A stretch of DNA of 64,000 nt. Source: Haloarcula argentinensis DSM 12282 (GTDB taxonomy: Archaea > Halobacteriota > Halobacteria > Halobacteriales > Haloarculaceae). The position numbers and the translations under genes were made by a program. The stretch spans positions 269,510 to 333,509 of the forward strand of contig AOLX01000023.1 of NCBI GenBank assembly GCA_000336895.1, written 5' to 3'. Positions 1 through 8,769 of the stretch are shown piece by piece. Below the pieces are notes generated by a model. It was not told the origin of the DNA, made no database searches, and saw nothing but the letters and a program-made list of their open reading frames with translations. Position 1 is the first letter of the stretch, and each line of letters opens with the position of its first letter.

Positions 1-355
1 GTGACGCCTCCCTTCGACATGGACACCGGTCCATCAGCACCTTCGACGCGGATGGTGAACTTCTCATACGCGCCAGCGTTTCGGAAGTGTGCGCTGTTGT
101 GAGAGCCGCTAACGGTCTTTTTTAGGATCGCCGTGTTGTCGCCAGCGGGCGATTCGTCAGTAATCACGGTGATGGTCGTCTCTGACGAGACATCGAACAG
201 GTCAATCTTGACCTTGTGCGGGCCTGTCTCGAATGTTTTCGTCACTGGGCCGGAGTCCGTAGCAGTCTCTGTCGACTGTGCCAGTGCGGGACCGACGGCC
301 CCGACGACGGCAGAACAAACGATGAGCGCGGCGAGCAGGATCGAGCCGGCGCGGG

Positions 356-359
<4 letters not shown>
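1..359 (-). CDS. Exported protein, C-terminus off left edge
   Basis: Partial gene read on the minus strand from a GTG at 359. About 119 codons are visible with no stop before the window edge. The N-terminus is a clear Sec-type signal peptide (MTRAGSILLAALIVCSAVVG, then ending around ALA-QS), followed by a Thr/Asp-rich beta-type segment, as expected of a haloarchaeal secreted or spike-like protein. The GTG overlaps the stop of the upstream gene as GTGA, so translation is probably coupled. It is the third gene of a membrane/exported cassette in the integrated element. I do not recognise the family; a viral surface protein is possible but unproven. Confidence 0.6.
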
Positions 360-1433
<1,074 letters not shown>

Positions 1434-1937
1434 ATGCAACTGAAAACTGTGAAAGAATTGCTTACTGAGGACGATGCTGTCTCACCAGTCATTGGGGTCA
1501 TCTTGATGGTCGCGATTACTGTGATCTTGGCCGCTGTAATCGCTTCCTTTGTCCTCGGACTTGGTGACCAAGCACAGCAGGCAACACCACAGGCAAGTTT
1601 CTCGTGGGACTACGATGCCAGCGCTGGCAACAGTACTGAAGGCATCATCCAAGTCACGCACGATGGCGGTGACACTATCACCGGATCTGAACTGTACGTT
1701 CGTGGTGAGGGATTAACAAAAGCTGGCTATTCGGGTAGTAGCCTCTCCTCATCGAACTACGATATTAGCAGAGATGGTGACACTGAGTGGGCGACTGCTA
1801 CGGGGACATCAGAAGTTACTGCAGGCAACAGTGCGGACATTGCCGCAACAACCGATTACGATTTGAGCATCGTCTATGAGACGGCTGAAGGCGACAGTTC
1901 GGCGACGCTCTCCAGCGATAGTGGCCCTGACGCGTAA
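1434..1937 (+). CDS. Type IV pilin-like protein (Pilin_N family)
   Basis: A 167-residue archaeal pilin-like protein. A short charged leader (residues 1-15) precedes the diagnostic hydrophobic block DDAVSPVIGVILMVAITVIL (about 14-33), which continues to ~44 and ends with GLGDQAQQ. This is the N-terminal domain of haloarchaeal pilins processed by the prepilin peptidase PibD and assembled through the hydrophobic helix. The rest is a Ser/Thr/Asp-rich beta domain with candidate N-glycosylation sequons. It lies inside the putative integrated element with no pilus ATPase or platform gene nearby, so it would depend on chromosomal machinery. Confidence 0.85.
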   Translation: MQLKTVKELLTEDDAVSPVIGVILMVAITVILAAVIASFVLGLGDQAQQATPQASFSWDYDASAGNSTEGIIQVTHDGGDTITGSELYVRGEGLTKAGYSGSSLSSSNYDISRDGDTEWATATGTSEVTAGNSADIAATTDYDLSIVYETAEGDSSATLSSDSGPDA

Positions 1938-2393
1938 CTGACCTTCGTCTTTCGCTTTTTATATCGGTACCGGTGTTTCTGGTAGCATTTGGTGTATCAA
2001 AAGAAGCTATATCATGTATACATCTATGACACCAATATTACCGCGCGCAGCAAACATCAGTAAAATCAAGCAGTGGAAGGGCGATGCGGGCAAATCAAAG
2101 TGACGAGCAAACAGTGTGAACATACCAACCGATAGTACTGACATTGTCTATTGTGAGAATAAGCTGACAGCAGCTTTTTGCCCTATCCCACGGGGTTGCA
2201 GCTCGAAGATTGCGCTCGACGCGATATGCACACGAGCGGGAACTGTTCGTGTGCATACTCGAAAACAATCGGGTGGGCCGTCAGTGTGATCGTGCCGCGG
2301 TGGGCCATGGGCCGCAGCGGACTTTATGAGTAATCGAGCTTCGAGTTACTCGAGAATACCTGTCTTTTGACTCCGTGTTCACGAGCAGGCTGT
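1938..2393. other. Intergenic region with inverted repeat
   Basis: This 456-bp stretch has no convincing gene. It contains a perfect 10-bp inverted repeat, ATGCACACGA at 2226-2235 and TCGTGTGCAT at 2247-2256, with an 11-bp spacer. Shorter palindromic patches follow at ~2291-2312 and ~2335-2353. These could be a transcript hairpin, an operator for the next gene or part of a replication/maintenance site; nothing distinguishes these. Confidence 0.4.
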
Positions 2394-2648
2394 ATGCGAA
2401 TCCGCGAAAACGGTAAGCACGAGCATCGTGCGGATACCATCGAGCAGGCTGCCAAGTTTTGGGACTGCAACAAGACGAAGGCACTCATGCGATCTGCTGA
2501 GTTTTCGTGGCGAATTGATGAGCGTATTCAGGAGGTTCTGGCGCGAGAAGATTTGACAGTCCAGCAAAAGCGAGAGATCGCTGAAACACTTGCCGTCCCT
2601 GGTACTTATGAGATCTCCCTCCAGACCGAGGTTAACATCGAAAAGTGA
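2394..2648 (+). CDS. Small haloarchaeal protein, possible DNA-binding
   Basis: An 84-residue basic/acidic mixed protein. I chose the ATG at 2394 because the product then begins MRIRENGKHEHR, a form I associate with small haloarchaeal proteins; an in-frame TTG at 2367 adds nine unlikely residues. The middle (DTIEQAAKFWDCNKTKALMR) has the look of a short helix-turn-helix or ribbon-helix-helix segment, and the C-terminal half is helical and charged. No catalytic motif is visible. It sits ~50 bp upstream of the EVE-nuclease gene, in the same direction, and may be co-transcribed with or regulate it. Confidence 0.5.
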   Translation: MRIRENGKHEHRADTIEQAAKFWDCNKTKALMRSAEFSWRIDERIQEVLAREDLTVQQKREIAETLAVPGTYEISLQTEVNIEK

Positions 2649-2696
2649 CGTGATGGAAAATATAATCACCGCGCAGGGCTACGGCAAGAGACAGAG

Positions 2697-3770
2697 ATGG
2701 ATGTCGGACTGAATTTTCGGAAGCTCACAGGACCGATAGAACACTGGTTGACGACGTTCCATCAGGGGTACTGGGGATTTCGTCCGGACAAGAAGGAAGC
2801 ATGGGAAGAAATTGAGGTTGGAGAGGTCTTTGTCTTTCACGCATCTTCGACTGAGTTTCTGGAGACGCCGAGAGGTGCTCTGACCGATATTAGTACTGGT
2901 ATCATCGGTCTCGGTCATGTTGGTGCGAAGAGTACAAAAAGTGAACCGGCTTGGTGGGAGGAACTCCACCTCGACGGCAACTATCCGTACCTCATCCACT
3001 TTTCGGAGATCTACTGGTTCGGGGATACGGATCAGATTAGAGATGCCCCAGTTTCGGAGAAAGACGTCTCCGAAATGGTCGATGATATCCACGCAATCGC
3101 TGAGAATATCATCACGTTTGGCGAGATGCGAGAGCGTGCGGGCTATCAGATTCCAGCACAGGGCTCTCCGGGCAACATTAAGTCTCCAGAGAAACTGTTC
3201 CCGCTGCTTCAACAACGCCTGGACGGGAGTCTAGAGCAGTCCTCCGCTGACGATGAGTCAGCGTCTGGCAACGAGATCAGAGAACGAAACCGAGACCGAG
3301 ACATCGATCAAGAAGGGACTAAAAACAAAGAGGTCACGTACGAACAATCGGTCAAGGAAACAATCTCTGGAACGATTGAACACGAGGAGATACTGGACAC
3401 GTTTGAAGACTACCTCTCTGACCATGGCTTCGATGGAGGAGAGACCGAACGCAGCGATCTGATCATGTCTTCTGATGACGACGTGGTCCTCGGCGAAGCG
3501 AAGTCGATCCACCCAGGTAACGAGCGTGGCCAGATCAGACGGGCGCTCGGTCAGTTACTGGAGTATCGTAAACGCGATATCTACGATGACGGAAAACTAT
3601 CGTCTCTCTCTGTGACGCTGTGTCTGATCCTCAGCCAGCCGCCGTCCGAAGAGTATCTGGATATTCTCGAATCGGTCGAGTCGGATGGTATCTTCACTTA
3701 CTGGATCGACAATGGTCGGGTTGACGGACCTGATGAGTCCATGGCCCGGTTGCGGGAGATCACGGCGTAG
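2697..3770 (+). CDS. EVE-like domain fused to PD-(D/E)XK nuclease
   Basis: A 357-residue two-domain protein. Residues ~5-150 look like an EVE/PUA-like fold: an aromatic-rich pocket region (HWLTTFHQGYWGF, near 16-28), a GEVFVFHAS strand, and WWEELHLDGNYPYLIHF. EVE domains read modified bases in DNA. After a charged linker (~180-215), residues ~218-357 carry PD-(D/E)XK features: E230, D254, the core GEAK (E267, K269) and a QxxxY helix (Q286, Y290) typical of RecB-like nucleases. The likely role is restriction of DNA carrying modified bases. A TATA-like TATAAT lies at ~2660. No methyltransferase is adjacent, as expected for a modification-dependent enzyme. Domain assignment is by motif and pattern only. 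Confidence 0.7.
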   Translation: MDVGLNFRKLTGPIEHWLTTFHQGYWGFRPDKKEAWEEIEVGEVFVFHASSTEFLETPRGALTDISTGIIGLGHVGAKSTKSEPAWWEELHLDGNYPYLIHFSEIYWFGDTDQIRDAPVSEKDVSEMVDDIHAIAENIITFGEMRERAGYQIPAQGSPGNIKSPEKLFPLLQQRLDGSLEQSSADDESASGNEIRERNRDRDIDQEGTKNKEVTYEQSVKETISGTIEHEEILDTFEDYLSDHGFDGGETERSDLIMSSDDDVVLGEAKSIHPGNERGQIRRALGQLLEYRKRDIYDDGKLSSLSVTLCLILSQPPSEEYLDILESVESDGIFTYWIDNGRVDGPDESMARLREITA

Positions 3771-4130
3771 TTACTGCCACTCATCGAGGTCCGCCGAGAT
3801 CTCTGTGGCAGTCTCTTCGTCGAAGCGTTCCTCGTTTTCAGCCATTTTCTCTTTCACGGCTTGAGCGAGGTCAATATCCAGTTGATTGGCCATTCCGAAC
3901 GCGTAGATGACCACGTCGGCAAGTTCGTCACTGACAGCATCCACGAGGTCGTCATCCTTCTGTACCTCTTCGGATGCTGGATTATTGAACCAGAGGAACT
4001 CTTCGAGCAGCTCGTTCGATTCGATAGAGATGGCCATCGCTAGATTTTGCGGGGTGTGGAAGCGACCCCAGTCCCGTTTCTCGACAAACTCAGCGTACTC
4101 TTGACACAGCACAGAGATCGAATCGTCCAT
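3771..4130 (-). CDS. MazG-like nucleotide pyrophosphohydrolase
   Basis: A 119-residue all-alpha protein with the MazG/RS21-C6 (dCTPase-type) metal motif: ExxE at E40-E43 within IESNELLEEFLW, and ExxD at E69-D72 within SDELADVVIYAF. The 25-residue gap between them fits the family. Members hydrolyse dNTPs to dNMP and PPi, often dCTP or modified pyrimidine nucleotides. Its stop directly abuts the stop of the EVE-nuclease, so the two are convergent with no spacer. The context suggests nucleotide-pool policing linked to anti-viral defence, or simple house-cleaning. Confidence 0.85.
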   Translation of the reverse strand: MDDSISVLCQEYAEFVEKRDWGRFHTPQNLAMAISIESNELLEEFLWFNNPASEEVQKDDDLVDAVSDELADVVIYAFGMANQLDIDLAQAVKEKMAENEERFDEETATEISADLDEWQ

Positions 4131-4265
4131 AGAAAAGTTATCCAGATTGCCAACTTAATAATGGCTCATCAGTAGGAAGTAAGCGTAATTATCTGTTAGA
4201 CTGAGATGCTCAAAGGCGACAGTATGAGGGGATACGGCTCAAAAAGCAATATTGTCTTTGTCGTG

Positions 4266-4559
4266 CTAACCTCTCAGAACCTTCTTCGCCGACGGCCACG
4301 GCTGGTTACTCGCATCCAGCCTTCCTTCCAGATAGCGCAACCCAAATCCCGTGATGTCGTAGTTCTGGAACTGCCGGGTCAGTGGTTCAATCATCTGTGC
4401 GTAGGTAAGCATCTTGCAGCGCTCACGCACGCGGCCCACGGAGGCACGGAGCGACACCTTCTGTGCAATGTATCGTGGCGATGACCAACCTTCTGCTTTC
4501 AGTATTTCGAGAATTCGTTCATCGAGCGGGACCATCCATTTGGCGGGCTTGCGTGACAT
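4266..4559 (-). CDS. Winged-helix DNA-binding protein
   Basis: A 97-residue winged-helix protein. The N-terminal KWMVPLDERILEILKAEGWSSP matches the start of haloarchaeal phage-repressor-like wHTH proteins, followed by a recognition-helix region (SLRASVGRVRERCKML) and a wing ending in a GLRYLEGRLD segment. It lies 17 bp downstream of a second, PhiH1-repressor-like winged-helix gene in the same direction and is probably co-transcribed. A regulatory role within the element is likely; the target is unknown. Confidence 0.7.
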   Translation of the reverse strand: MSRKPAKWMVPLDERILEILKAEGWSSPRYIAQKVSLRASVGRVRERCKMLTYAQMIEPLTRQFQNYDITGFGLRYLEGRLDASNQPWPSAKKVLRG

Positions 4560-4576
4560 GATTCAGGGCAACGTTG

Positions 4577-4903
4577 TCAGCTGTTGATTCCGGGACCGTC
4601 GGTCGCATCAGTACCATTTTCTCCGTCGGAAGATCCGCCACCGTTGATGTAGCGCTCTCTTTCAGCGTCGTATTTCTCTTCGAGATACGCTTCTCCTTCG
4701 TCAGTGAGAACGTAAACTCCGTTTCCAAGTGGGCGGAGAAGATCGTGTTCGCCAAGTTTCTGGAGTCTGCGAGAAACCGTTGATTGGGCAATATGGATCT
4801 CATCCCGCTTTGCGAGTTCCGTTGAGGTTCCTGATTCCTCTTCGCGGATTATTTCCAGTATTCGGTCATCCCAGATAGTCATCCAAGACCCTGACTGACG
4901 CAT
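4577..4903 (-). CDS. PhiH1-repressor-like winged-helix regulator
   Basis: A 108-residue protein with the hallmark organisation of haloarchaeal PhiH1-repressor-like proteins: WMTIWDDRILEIIREE, a helix-turn-helix (STELAKRDEIHIAQSTVSRR, ~27-46) and a wing (LLRPLGNGVYVLTDEGEAYL), then a disordered acidic tail. Relatives repress early genes of haloviruses and regulate maintenance genes of proviruses. It is transcribed away from the Cys-pair protein/integrase pair, with a 197-bp spacer containing inverted repeats. It most likely controls itself and the integrase operon. Confidence 0.8.
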   Translation of the reverse strand: MRQSGSWMTIWDDRILEIIREEESGTSTELAKRDEIHIAQSTVSRRLQKLGEHDLLRPLGNGVYVLTDEGEAYLEEKYDAERERYINGGGSSDGENGTDATDGPGINS

Positions 4904-4929
4904 TCAGTTCCCACAAGAGTATAGACTAT

Positions 4930-4979
4930 CTTATTTCTCACTAACAATCCAAATAAGGGCCACCAATGCATTTATGCAT
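4930..4979. promoter_or_regulatory. Candidate operator between repressor and integrase operon
   Basis: In the divergent spacer, CTTATTT (4930-4936) and AAATAAG (4951-4957) form a perfect 7-bp inverted repeat with a 14-bp spacer, 28 bp overall, spanning about 2.7 helical turns. It is followed by two self-complementary ATGCAT hexamers at 4966-4971 and 4974-4979. Symmetry and position suit a dimeric winged-helix repressor, but binding is inferred. Confidence 0.4.
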
Positions 4980-5100
4980 AGTCGGCCTGTTTGTGGATGT
5001 GCGAAGCACCTGATTCGGTTGAAGATGACTCTCCTTGGTTCGTGATGAACGGGCGGTCTGGTACACCGCCCGAAAAGGTGGCTTCGCGCTCTGTGGGAAG

Positions 5101-5304
5101 ATGAGCGAATCCACCATCACGGGGTTACAGCCCCGCACGAACAGCGAAGCATCGCAATCGAATAGTTCTGACGACGGCAGTTGCGCAACCTGTCGAGCTG
5201 ACGCTGACGGGATCGACGCACGGACCCTCAAGCCGACTTGTTCAGACTGTGCGGCCCGGAGCTTTGAGGATGGACGGCCAGTGCGCGGAGGTGAGAAGGC
5301 GTGA
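5101..5304 (+). CDS. Small Cys-pair (zinc-ribbon-like) protein
   Basis: A 67-residue protein with two Cys pairs, CATC and CSDC, about 20 residues apart, a likely single zinc site, preceded by a Ser-rich disordered N-terminus. I chose the ATG at 5101; an upstream in-frame start at 5035 would add 22 residues without zinc-ribbon character. The stop overlaps the integrase start as GTGA, so the pair is translationally coupled. It may be a recombination directionality factor or regulator, but no sequence feature proves this. Confidence 0.6.
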   Translation: MSESTITGLQPRTNSEASQSNSSDDGSCATCRADADGIDARTLKPTCSDCAARSFEDGRPVRGGEKA

Positions 5305-6338
5305 GTAACAATCTCCAACCGCTGGAACCGAGTCGAGCCGTCGATATGTATCTCAAGGCTCGGCAAGATGAATTGACGGAATCTACTATTCAGTCACAGG
5401 AGTATCGGTTAGAAGCCTTCGAGCAGTTCTGCCGCGAAGAAGGGATTGAGAACTTGAACGACCTTTCGGGTCGGGATCTGTACGCCTATCGTGTCTGGCG
5501 GCGAGAAGGAAACGGCGAGGATCGCGATGAGATCGAGCCCATAACCCTCCGAGGACAGCTGGCCACGGTCCGCTCGTTCCTCCGGTTCGCTGCTGAGGTA
5601 GATGCAGTTCCCGAGGATCTTCGGACGAAGGTCCCGCTGCCGACGATCAGCAACGCTGGTGAGGTGAGTGCATCTACCCTCGACCCCGAACGCGCCGATG
5701 TAATTCTCGACTACCTCCAGATGTACAAGTATGCATCAAGAATCCATGTCATCGCCCTGCTGTTGTGGCATACAGGAGCCCGCATGGGAGCGATTCGTGG
5801 ACTGGATATCGACGACTGCGAACTCGAACAGGACAATCCAGGCATCCAGTTTGTCCATCGCCCACAGTCCGATACGCCGCTGAAGAACGGGGAGAAAGGG
5901 CAGCGCTGGAACGCTATCAGTGAACACGTTGCTACCGTCATACAAGACTACATTGATGGCCCGCGTGAGTCGGTTTTCGACGAACATGGGCGTCGACCGC
6001 TCGTTACAACCTCTCAGGGTCGCGCTTCCAAATCGACGTTCCGGATGACGATGTACAGAGTCACTCGGCCATGCTGGCGGGGAGCGGAATGCCCGCATGA
6101 CCGAGATCCGGAGGAGTGCAAAGCTACGTCGAATAAGAAGGCTTCAACGTGCCCATCCGCTCGGTCACCACACGACGTTCGGAGTGGCAGGGTTACCGCG
6201 TATCGGCGTGAGGATGTCCCGCGCCGTGTGGTGTCGGACCGACTGAACGCGAGCGACCAGATTCTCGACAAGCATTACGACCGCCGTAGCGAGCGTGAGA
6301 AGTCCGAACAGCGCCGCGATTACCTCCCTGAAGTATAA
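5301..6338 (+). CDS. Tyrosine recombinase (integrase)
   Basis: A 345-residue tyrosine recombinase starting with GTG. The N-terminal core-binding (SAM-like) domain spans ~10-120. The catalytic domain carries Arg I in HTGARMGAIRGL (~160-171), a Lys in the beta-hairpin LKNGEKGQRW, HxxR in SPHDVRSGR and the nucleophilic Tyr in DKHYDRRS. A four-Cys insertion (CWRGAEC, then CKATSNKKASTC) before the HxxR motif resembles a zinc knuckle found in haloarchaeal phage-type integrases. It would integrate and excise the left-hand element. As the last element gene before core genome at ~6,490, it places the right attachment site at about 6,340-6,480, though no tRNA gene or obvious repeat is visible there. 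Confidence 0.9.
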   Translation: MSNNLQPLEPSRAVDMYLKARQDELTESTIQSQEYRLEAFEQFCREEGIENLNDLSGRDLYAYRVWRREGNGEDRDEIEPITLRGQLATVRSFLRFAAEVDAVPEDLRTKVPLPTISNAGEVSASTLDPERADVILDYLQMYKYASRIHVIALLLWHTGARMGAIRGLDIDDCELEQDNPGIQFVHRPQSDTPLKNGEKGQRWNAISEHVATVIQDYIDGPRESVFDEHGRRPLVTTSQGRASKSTFRMTMYRVTRPCWRGAECPHDRDPEECKATSNKKASTCPSARSPHDVRSGRVTAYRREDVPRRVVSDRLNASDQILDKHYDRRSEREKSEQRRDYLPEV

Positions 6339-6490
6339 CAATGACTCACCGGATTACTTTCAGTAACCACAGGACGGAACCGCGAAACCGGCAGGGCCCA
6401 TTTCTGCTGTCTCAAAATGCCTATAAAATGCTTCTCTACTGAAGCGGATAGCCCCATCGCTTCGGACCACTCCAAGTCACCGTCCGCTGC

Positions 6491-6901
6491 TCACTCGTCG
6501 ACAACGACGACCTTGACCTGTTGGACGCCACCAATTGCCCGGAGTCGGTTGGCCAACTCGGTGATTGTGCCGCCCGCGCCCTCGACGACCAGCGTCTCCA
6601 TACAGGTGTCGTGAGAGAGGTGGATGTGCTGGACGGAGGTGATGATGTCGGCCATCTCGTGTTGGACCGTCTGGAGTTCGTCAGCGATACCCGAGACGTG
6701 GTGGTCGTGCACGATGACAATGGTCCCATGGTGGTGTTGCTCGTCACCGGACTCCCACTCGTAGGTCGCAAAGAAGTCACGGAGCGAGTCCCGTATCGCC
6801 TCCGACCGGCTCGCGTATTCCCATTCGTCGACGATACCGTCGAGCCGGTCGACCATCGACGACGGGAGTGTCAGACTGATCCGGTCGAGATCGTCACTCA
6901 T
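6491..6901 (-). CDS. nikR: Nickel-responsive regulator NikR
   Basis: A 136-residue protein with an N-terminal ribbon-helix-helix (DRISLTLPSSMVDRLDGIVD, then SRSEAIRDSLRDFF) and a C-terminal ACT-like domain with the nickel ligands: HHHGTIVIVHDHHV, QHIHLSHDTC and the Cys of DTCME. This is full family length. It represses nickel uptake when nickel is bound. It is divergent from nikMNQO, with its operator in the shared 120-bp spacer. Identification is secure. Confidence 0.95.
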   Translation of the reverse strand: MSDDLDRISLTLPSSMVDRLDGIVDEWEYASRSEAIRDSLRDFFATYEWESGDEQHHHGTIVIVHDHHVSGIADELQTVQHEMADIITSVQHIHLSHDTCMETLVVEGAGGTITELANRLRAIGGVQQVKVVVVDE

Positions 6902-6945
6902 GTGTGTCGATAGGGATGGGCCCGCATATGGATATCCGGGCTTCG

Positions 6946-6993
6946 GTAATACTCACCCGCCGGCAGTAATACTGCCCGATGAAAAAGTATTAT
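6946..6993. promoter_or_regulatory. Candidate NikR operator
   Basis: GTAATACT at 6966-6973 and AGTATTAT at 6986-6993 form an inverted repeat (7 of 8 matches) spanning exactly 28 bp, the overall geometry of the well-studied E. coli NikR site (6-bp half-sites separated by 16 bp). An extra GTAATACT lies at 6946-6953, exactly 20 bp (two helical turns) upstream of the first half-site. It is between divergent nikR and nikM, ending 28 bp before the nikM ATG, so it overlaps the expected TATA region. Confidence 0.7.
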
Positions 6994-7021
6994 TACCGCG
7001 CCGGGGCCAGACCTGAGTAGT

Positions 7022-7660
7022 ATGCACATTCCCGACGGATATATTGATCTGCCGCTTGCGCTGCTGTTCGGTGCGCTTGCGGTCGTCGTTTTGAGCGTCG
7101 CTGCCAAGCGCGTCAACGGTGAGATATCCGACGCGCGCGCACCGCTGCTCGGCGTCGTGGCGGCGAGCATCTTCGCCGCACAGATGCTCGACTGGCCGAT
7201 TCCGGGCGGAACCAGCGCCCATTTCGTCGGGGGCGCGTTCGCGGCGATTCTCCTCGGTCCGCATCTGGGCGCACTGTGTGTCGCGACTGTCGTCACGATT
7301 CAGGCACTCGTCTTCGGCGATGGCGGCCTCGTGGTGCTTGGCGCAAACGTGTTCAATATGGCTGTTGTCGAGGTGTACGTTGGCTACGCGATCTACCGTC
7401 TGCTGGTTCCCTACGGCGAGTTCCGCGCCGCATTCGTCGCGGGGTGGTTGGGAATCACGGCCGGTGCACTGACCGCCGCGCTCCAGCTTGGCCTCTCCTC
7501 GGCGTTCCAGTACCAGTTGTTGACGACGCTGTCGATAATGGGCGTCGGGCACCTCGTGCTGGGGCTGATTGAGGGGGCCATCACCGCCTCGGTCTACCGC
7601 TACCTCGCCCGTGCTCGCCCCGACCTCCGGCCGAACGCCGCTCCGGAGGTGAGTGCGTGA
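7022..7660 (+). CDS. nikM: Ni/Co ECF transporter S-component NikM/CbiM
   Basis: A 212-residue membrane protein starting MHIPDGYI, the invariant N-terminus whose amino group, His2 and a later His (GTSAHFVGG) bind Ni2+ or Co2+ in CbiM/NikM. It has about six to seven hydrophobic segments. It is the substrate-binding component of an ECF importer and the first gene of nikMNQO. Adjacency to NikR and its operator favours nickel over cobalt. Confidence 0.93.
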   Translation: MHIPDGYIDLPLALLFGALAVVVLSVAAKRVNGEISDARAPLLGVVAASIFAAQMLDWPIPGGTSAHFVGGAFAAILLGPHLGALCVATVVTIQALVFGDGGLVVLGANVFNMAVVEVYVGYAIYRLLVPYGEFRAAFVAGWLGITAGALTAALQLGLSSAFQYQLLTTLSIMGVGHLVLGLIEGAITASVYRYLARARPDLRPNAAPEVSA

Positions 7661-7974
7661 TGGCTCGGAACCGCCCCGACTGGCTGCCTCGCGCGCTCGC
7701 CGCGCTGCTGATCCTGACGCTGCTCGCGCCGGTGTTCGGGTGGGCGGCTGGCCAGGTCGGCTACGCTGAACCGCTGGAGAATGCTGCCGAGGCGACCGGC
7801 GCGACGGAACACGCCACTGCTGTCGGGACGGCGCTGTTTCCGGACTACGGCGTCCCCGGTTTCGGCGGCGCGACTGGGACGTTCGTGTCGGCTGTCGTCG
7901 GGACGGCGCTGACACTCCTTTTCGGGGCTGGCATCGGTCGCTTGCTCGGGGCGGATACCGACGGACGTCAGTAG
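7660..7974 (+). CDS. nikN: Ni/Co ECF transporter small subunit NikN/CbiN
   Basis: A ~104-residue protein with an N-terminal membrane helix (~12-30), an extracytoplasmic loop and a C-terminal helix (FVSAVVGTALTLLFGAGIGR), the topology of CbiN/NikN, which helps load metal into the M subunit. The loop contains AEPLENAAEATG and LFPDYGVPGF, corresponding to conserved PDG-type loops. The ATG at 7660 overlaps the nikM stop by one base (TGATG); a GTG one codon upstream is equally possible. Confidence 0.85.
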   Translation: MARNRPDWLPRALAALLILTLLAPVFGWAAGQVGYAEPLENAAEATGATEHATAVGTALFPDYGVPGFGGATGTFVSAVVGTALTLLFGAGIGRLLGADTDGRQ

Positions 7975-7977
7975 CCT

Positions 7978-8769
7978 ATGTCCGGCAGGGACCTGCTCGA
8001 CCGGACGGTCGCAGCCATCGCGGCCAGCGCCCAGTGGTTCCTGCTCGCCGAGGACCTACCGGACCGAGACGGGTTTCTTCAGGCCGTTACGCCGACCGTC
8101 AAGCTCGTCGGCATCGCAACGCTTGTCGCCCTGACCGTGACACAGCGGGCGTTGGCAGTCGTCAGTGCGCTCGCGCTTTTTGCCACAGTGCTCGCGGTCC
8201 TTTCTCGGGTCCCCGTTCGTACCTTTCTGGGTCGCCTGACCGGCCCGCCGGCCTTCGCCTTGGTTGTCGTCGCACCGCAGGCCGTCCTGATGGGTGGTCC
8301 CTCGCTGGGTGGGCTCCCACTCTCGGCCCCTGGCGTCGACTACGTGCTCACGTTCGCCGTCCGGGTAACCGCGTGTGTCGGTTTCCTGTCCGTGTTGCTG
8401 TTGACGACTCGTTTCGCCGACCTGCTGGCGGCGTTTCGCCGGCTCCGGGTCCCGACGATTGTCGTTTCGCTGCTCGGGATCACGTATCGCTATCTGTTCC
8501 TCTTTTTCGCCGAACTCGAACGCATGGTCCGGGCTCGACGGAGCCGAACCATCGCCGAGCCGAGCCTCCGCCGGAACTGGCGCGATTCGGGCCACTTCGT
8601 GGGCTCATTTCTCGTCCGGAGCCTGGAACGCGGCGAGCGGGTCCAGCGGGCCGCTCGTGCCCGCGGGGGCACCGGCTCGACGCCGACACAGCCTCGGGAA
8701 CCGCTTGGACGAGCCGACCTCGCCTTCGGTCTGGTCGTCGCACTCGCCGTCGTGGTGGTGGTCGCGTGA
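7978..8769 (+). CDS. nikQ: ECF transporter T-component NikQ/CbiQ
   Basis: A 263-residue energy-coupling transmembrane protein with about six hydrophobic helices (~35-60, ~60-80, ~85-105, ~120-140, ~150-170 and a C-terminal one). It has the two cytoplasmic coupling helices with Ala-Arg-Gly-type motifs typical of EcfT/CbiQ, here RMVRARRSRT and RAARARGG. It links the ATPase to the M component. It follows nikN by three bases and overlaps nikO by four. Confidence 0.9.
   Translation: MSGRDLLDRTVAAIAASAQWFLLAEDLPDRDGFLQAVTPTVKLVGIATLVALTVTQRALAVVSALALFATVLAVLSRVPVRTFLGRLTGPPAFALVVVAPQAVLMGGPSLGGLPLSAPGVDYVLTFAVRVTACVGFLSVLLLTTRFADLLAAFRRLRVPTIVVSLLGITYRYLFLFFAELERMVRARRSRTIAEPSLRRNWRDSGHFVGSFLVRSLERGERVQRAARARGGTGSTPTQPREPLGRADLAFGLVVALAVVVVVA

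Noticed and set aside
2226..2256. Inverted repeat as a plasmid or provirus replication origin
   Set aside because: A single 10-bp inverted repeat with no iterons, AT-rich unwinding tract or adjacent Rep gene in the window is insufficient.
4206..4903. Two small winged-helix genes as a toxin-antitoxin pair
   Set aside because: Both products are DNA-binding winged-helix proteins of repressor type; neither resembles a toxin.
8034..8765. Long upstream extension of the NikO frame
   Set aside because: It runs antisense-like in composition through nikQ in another frame; the GTG at 8766 overlapping the nikQ stop gives a normal ABC ATPase.
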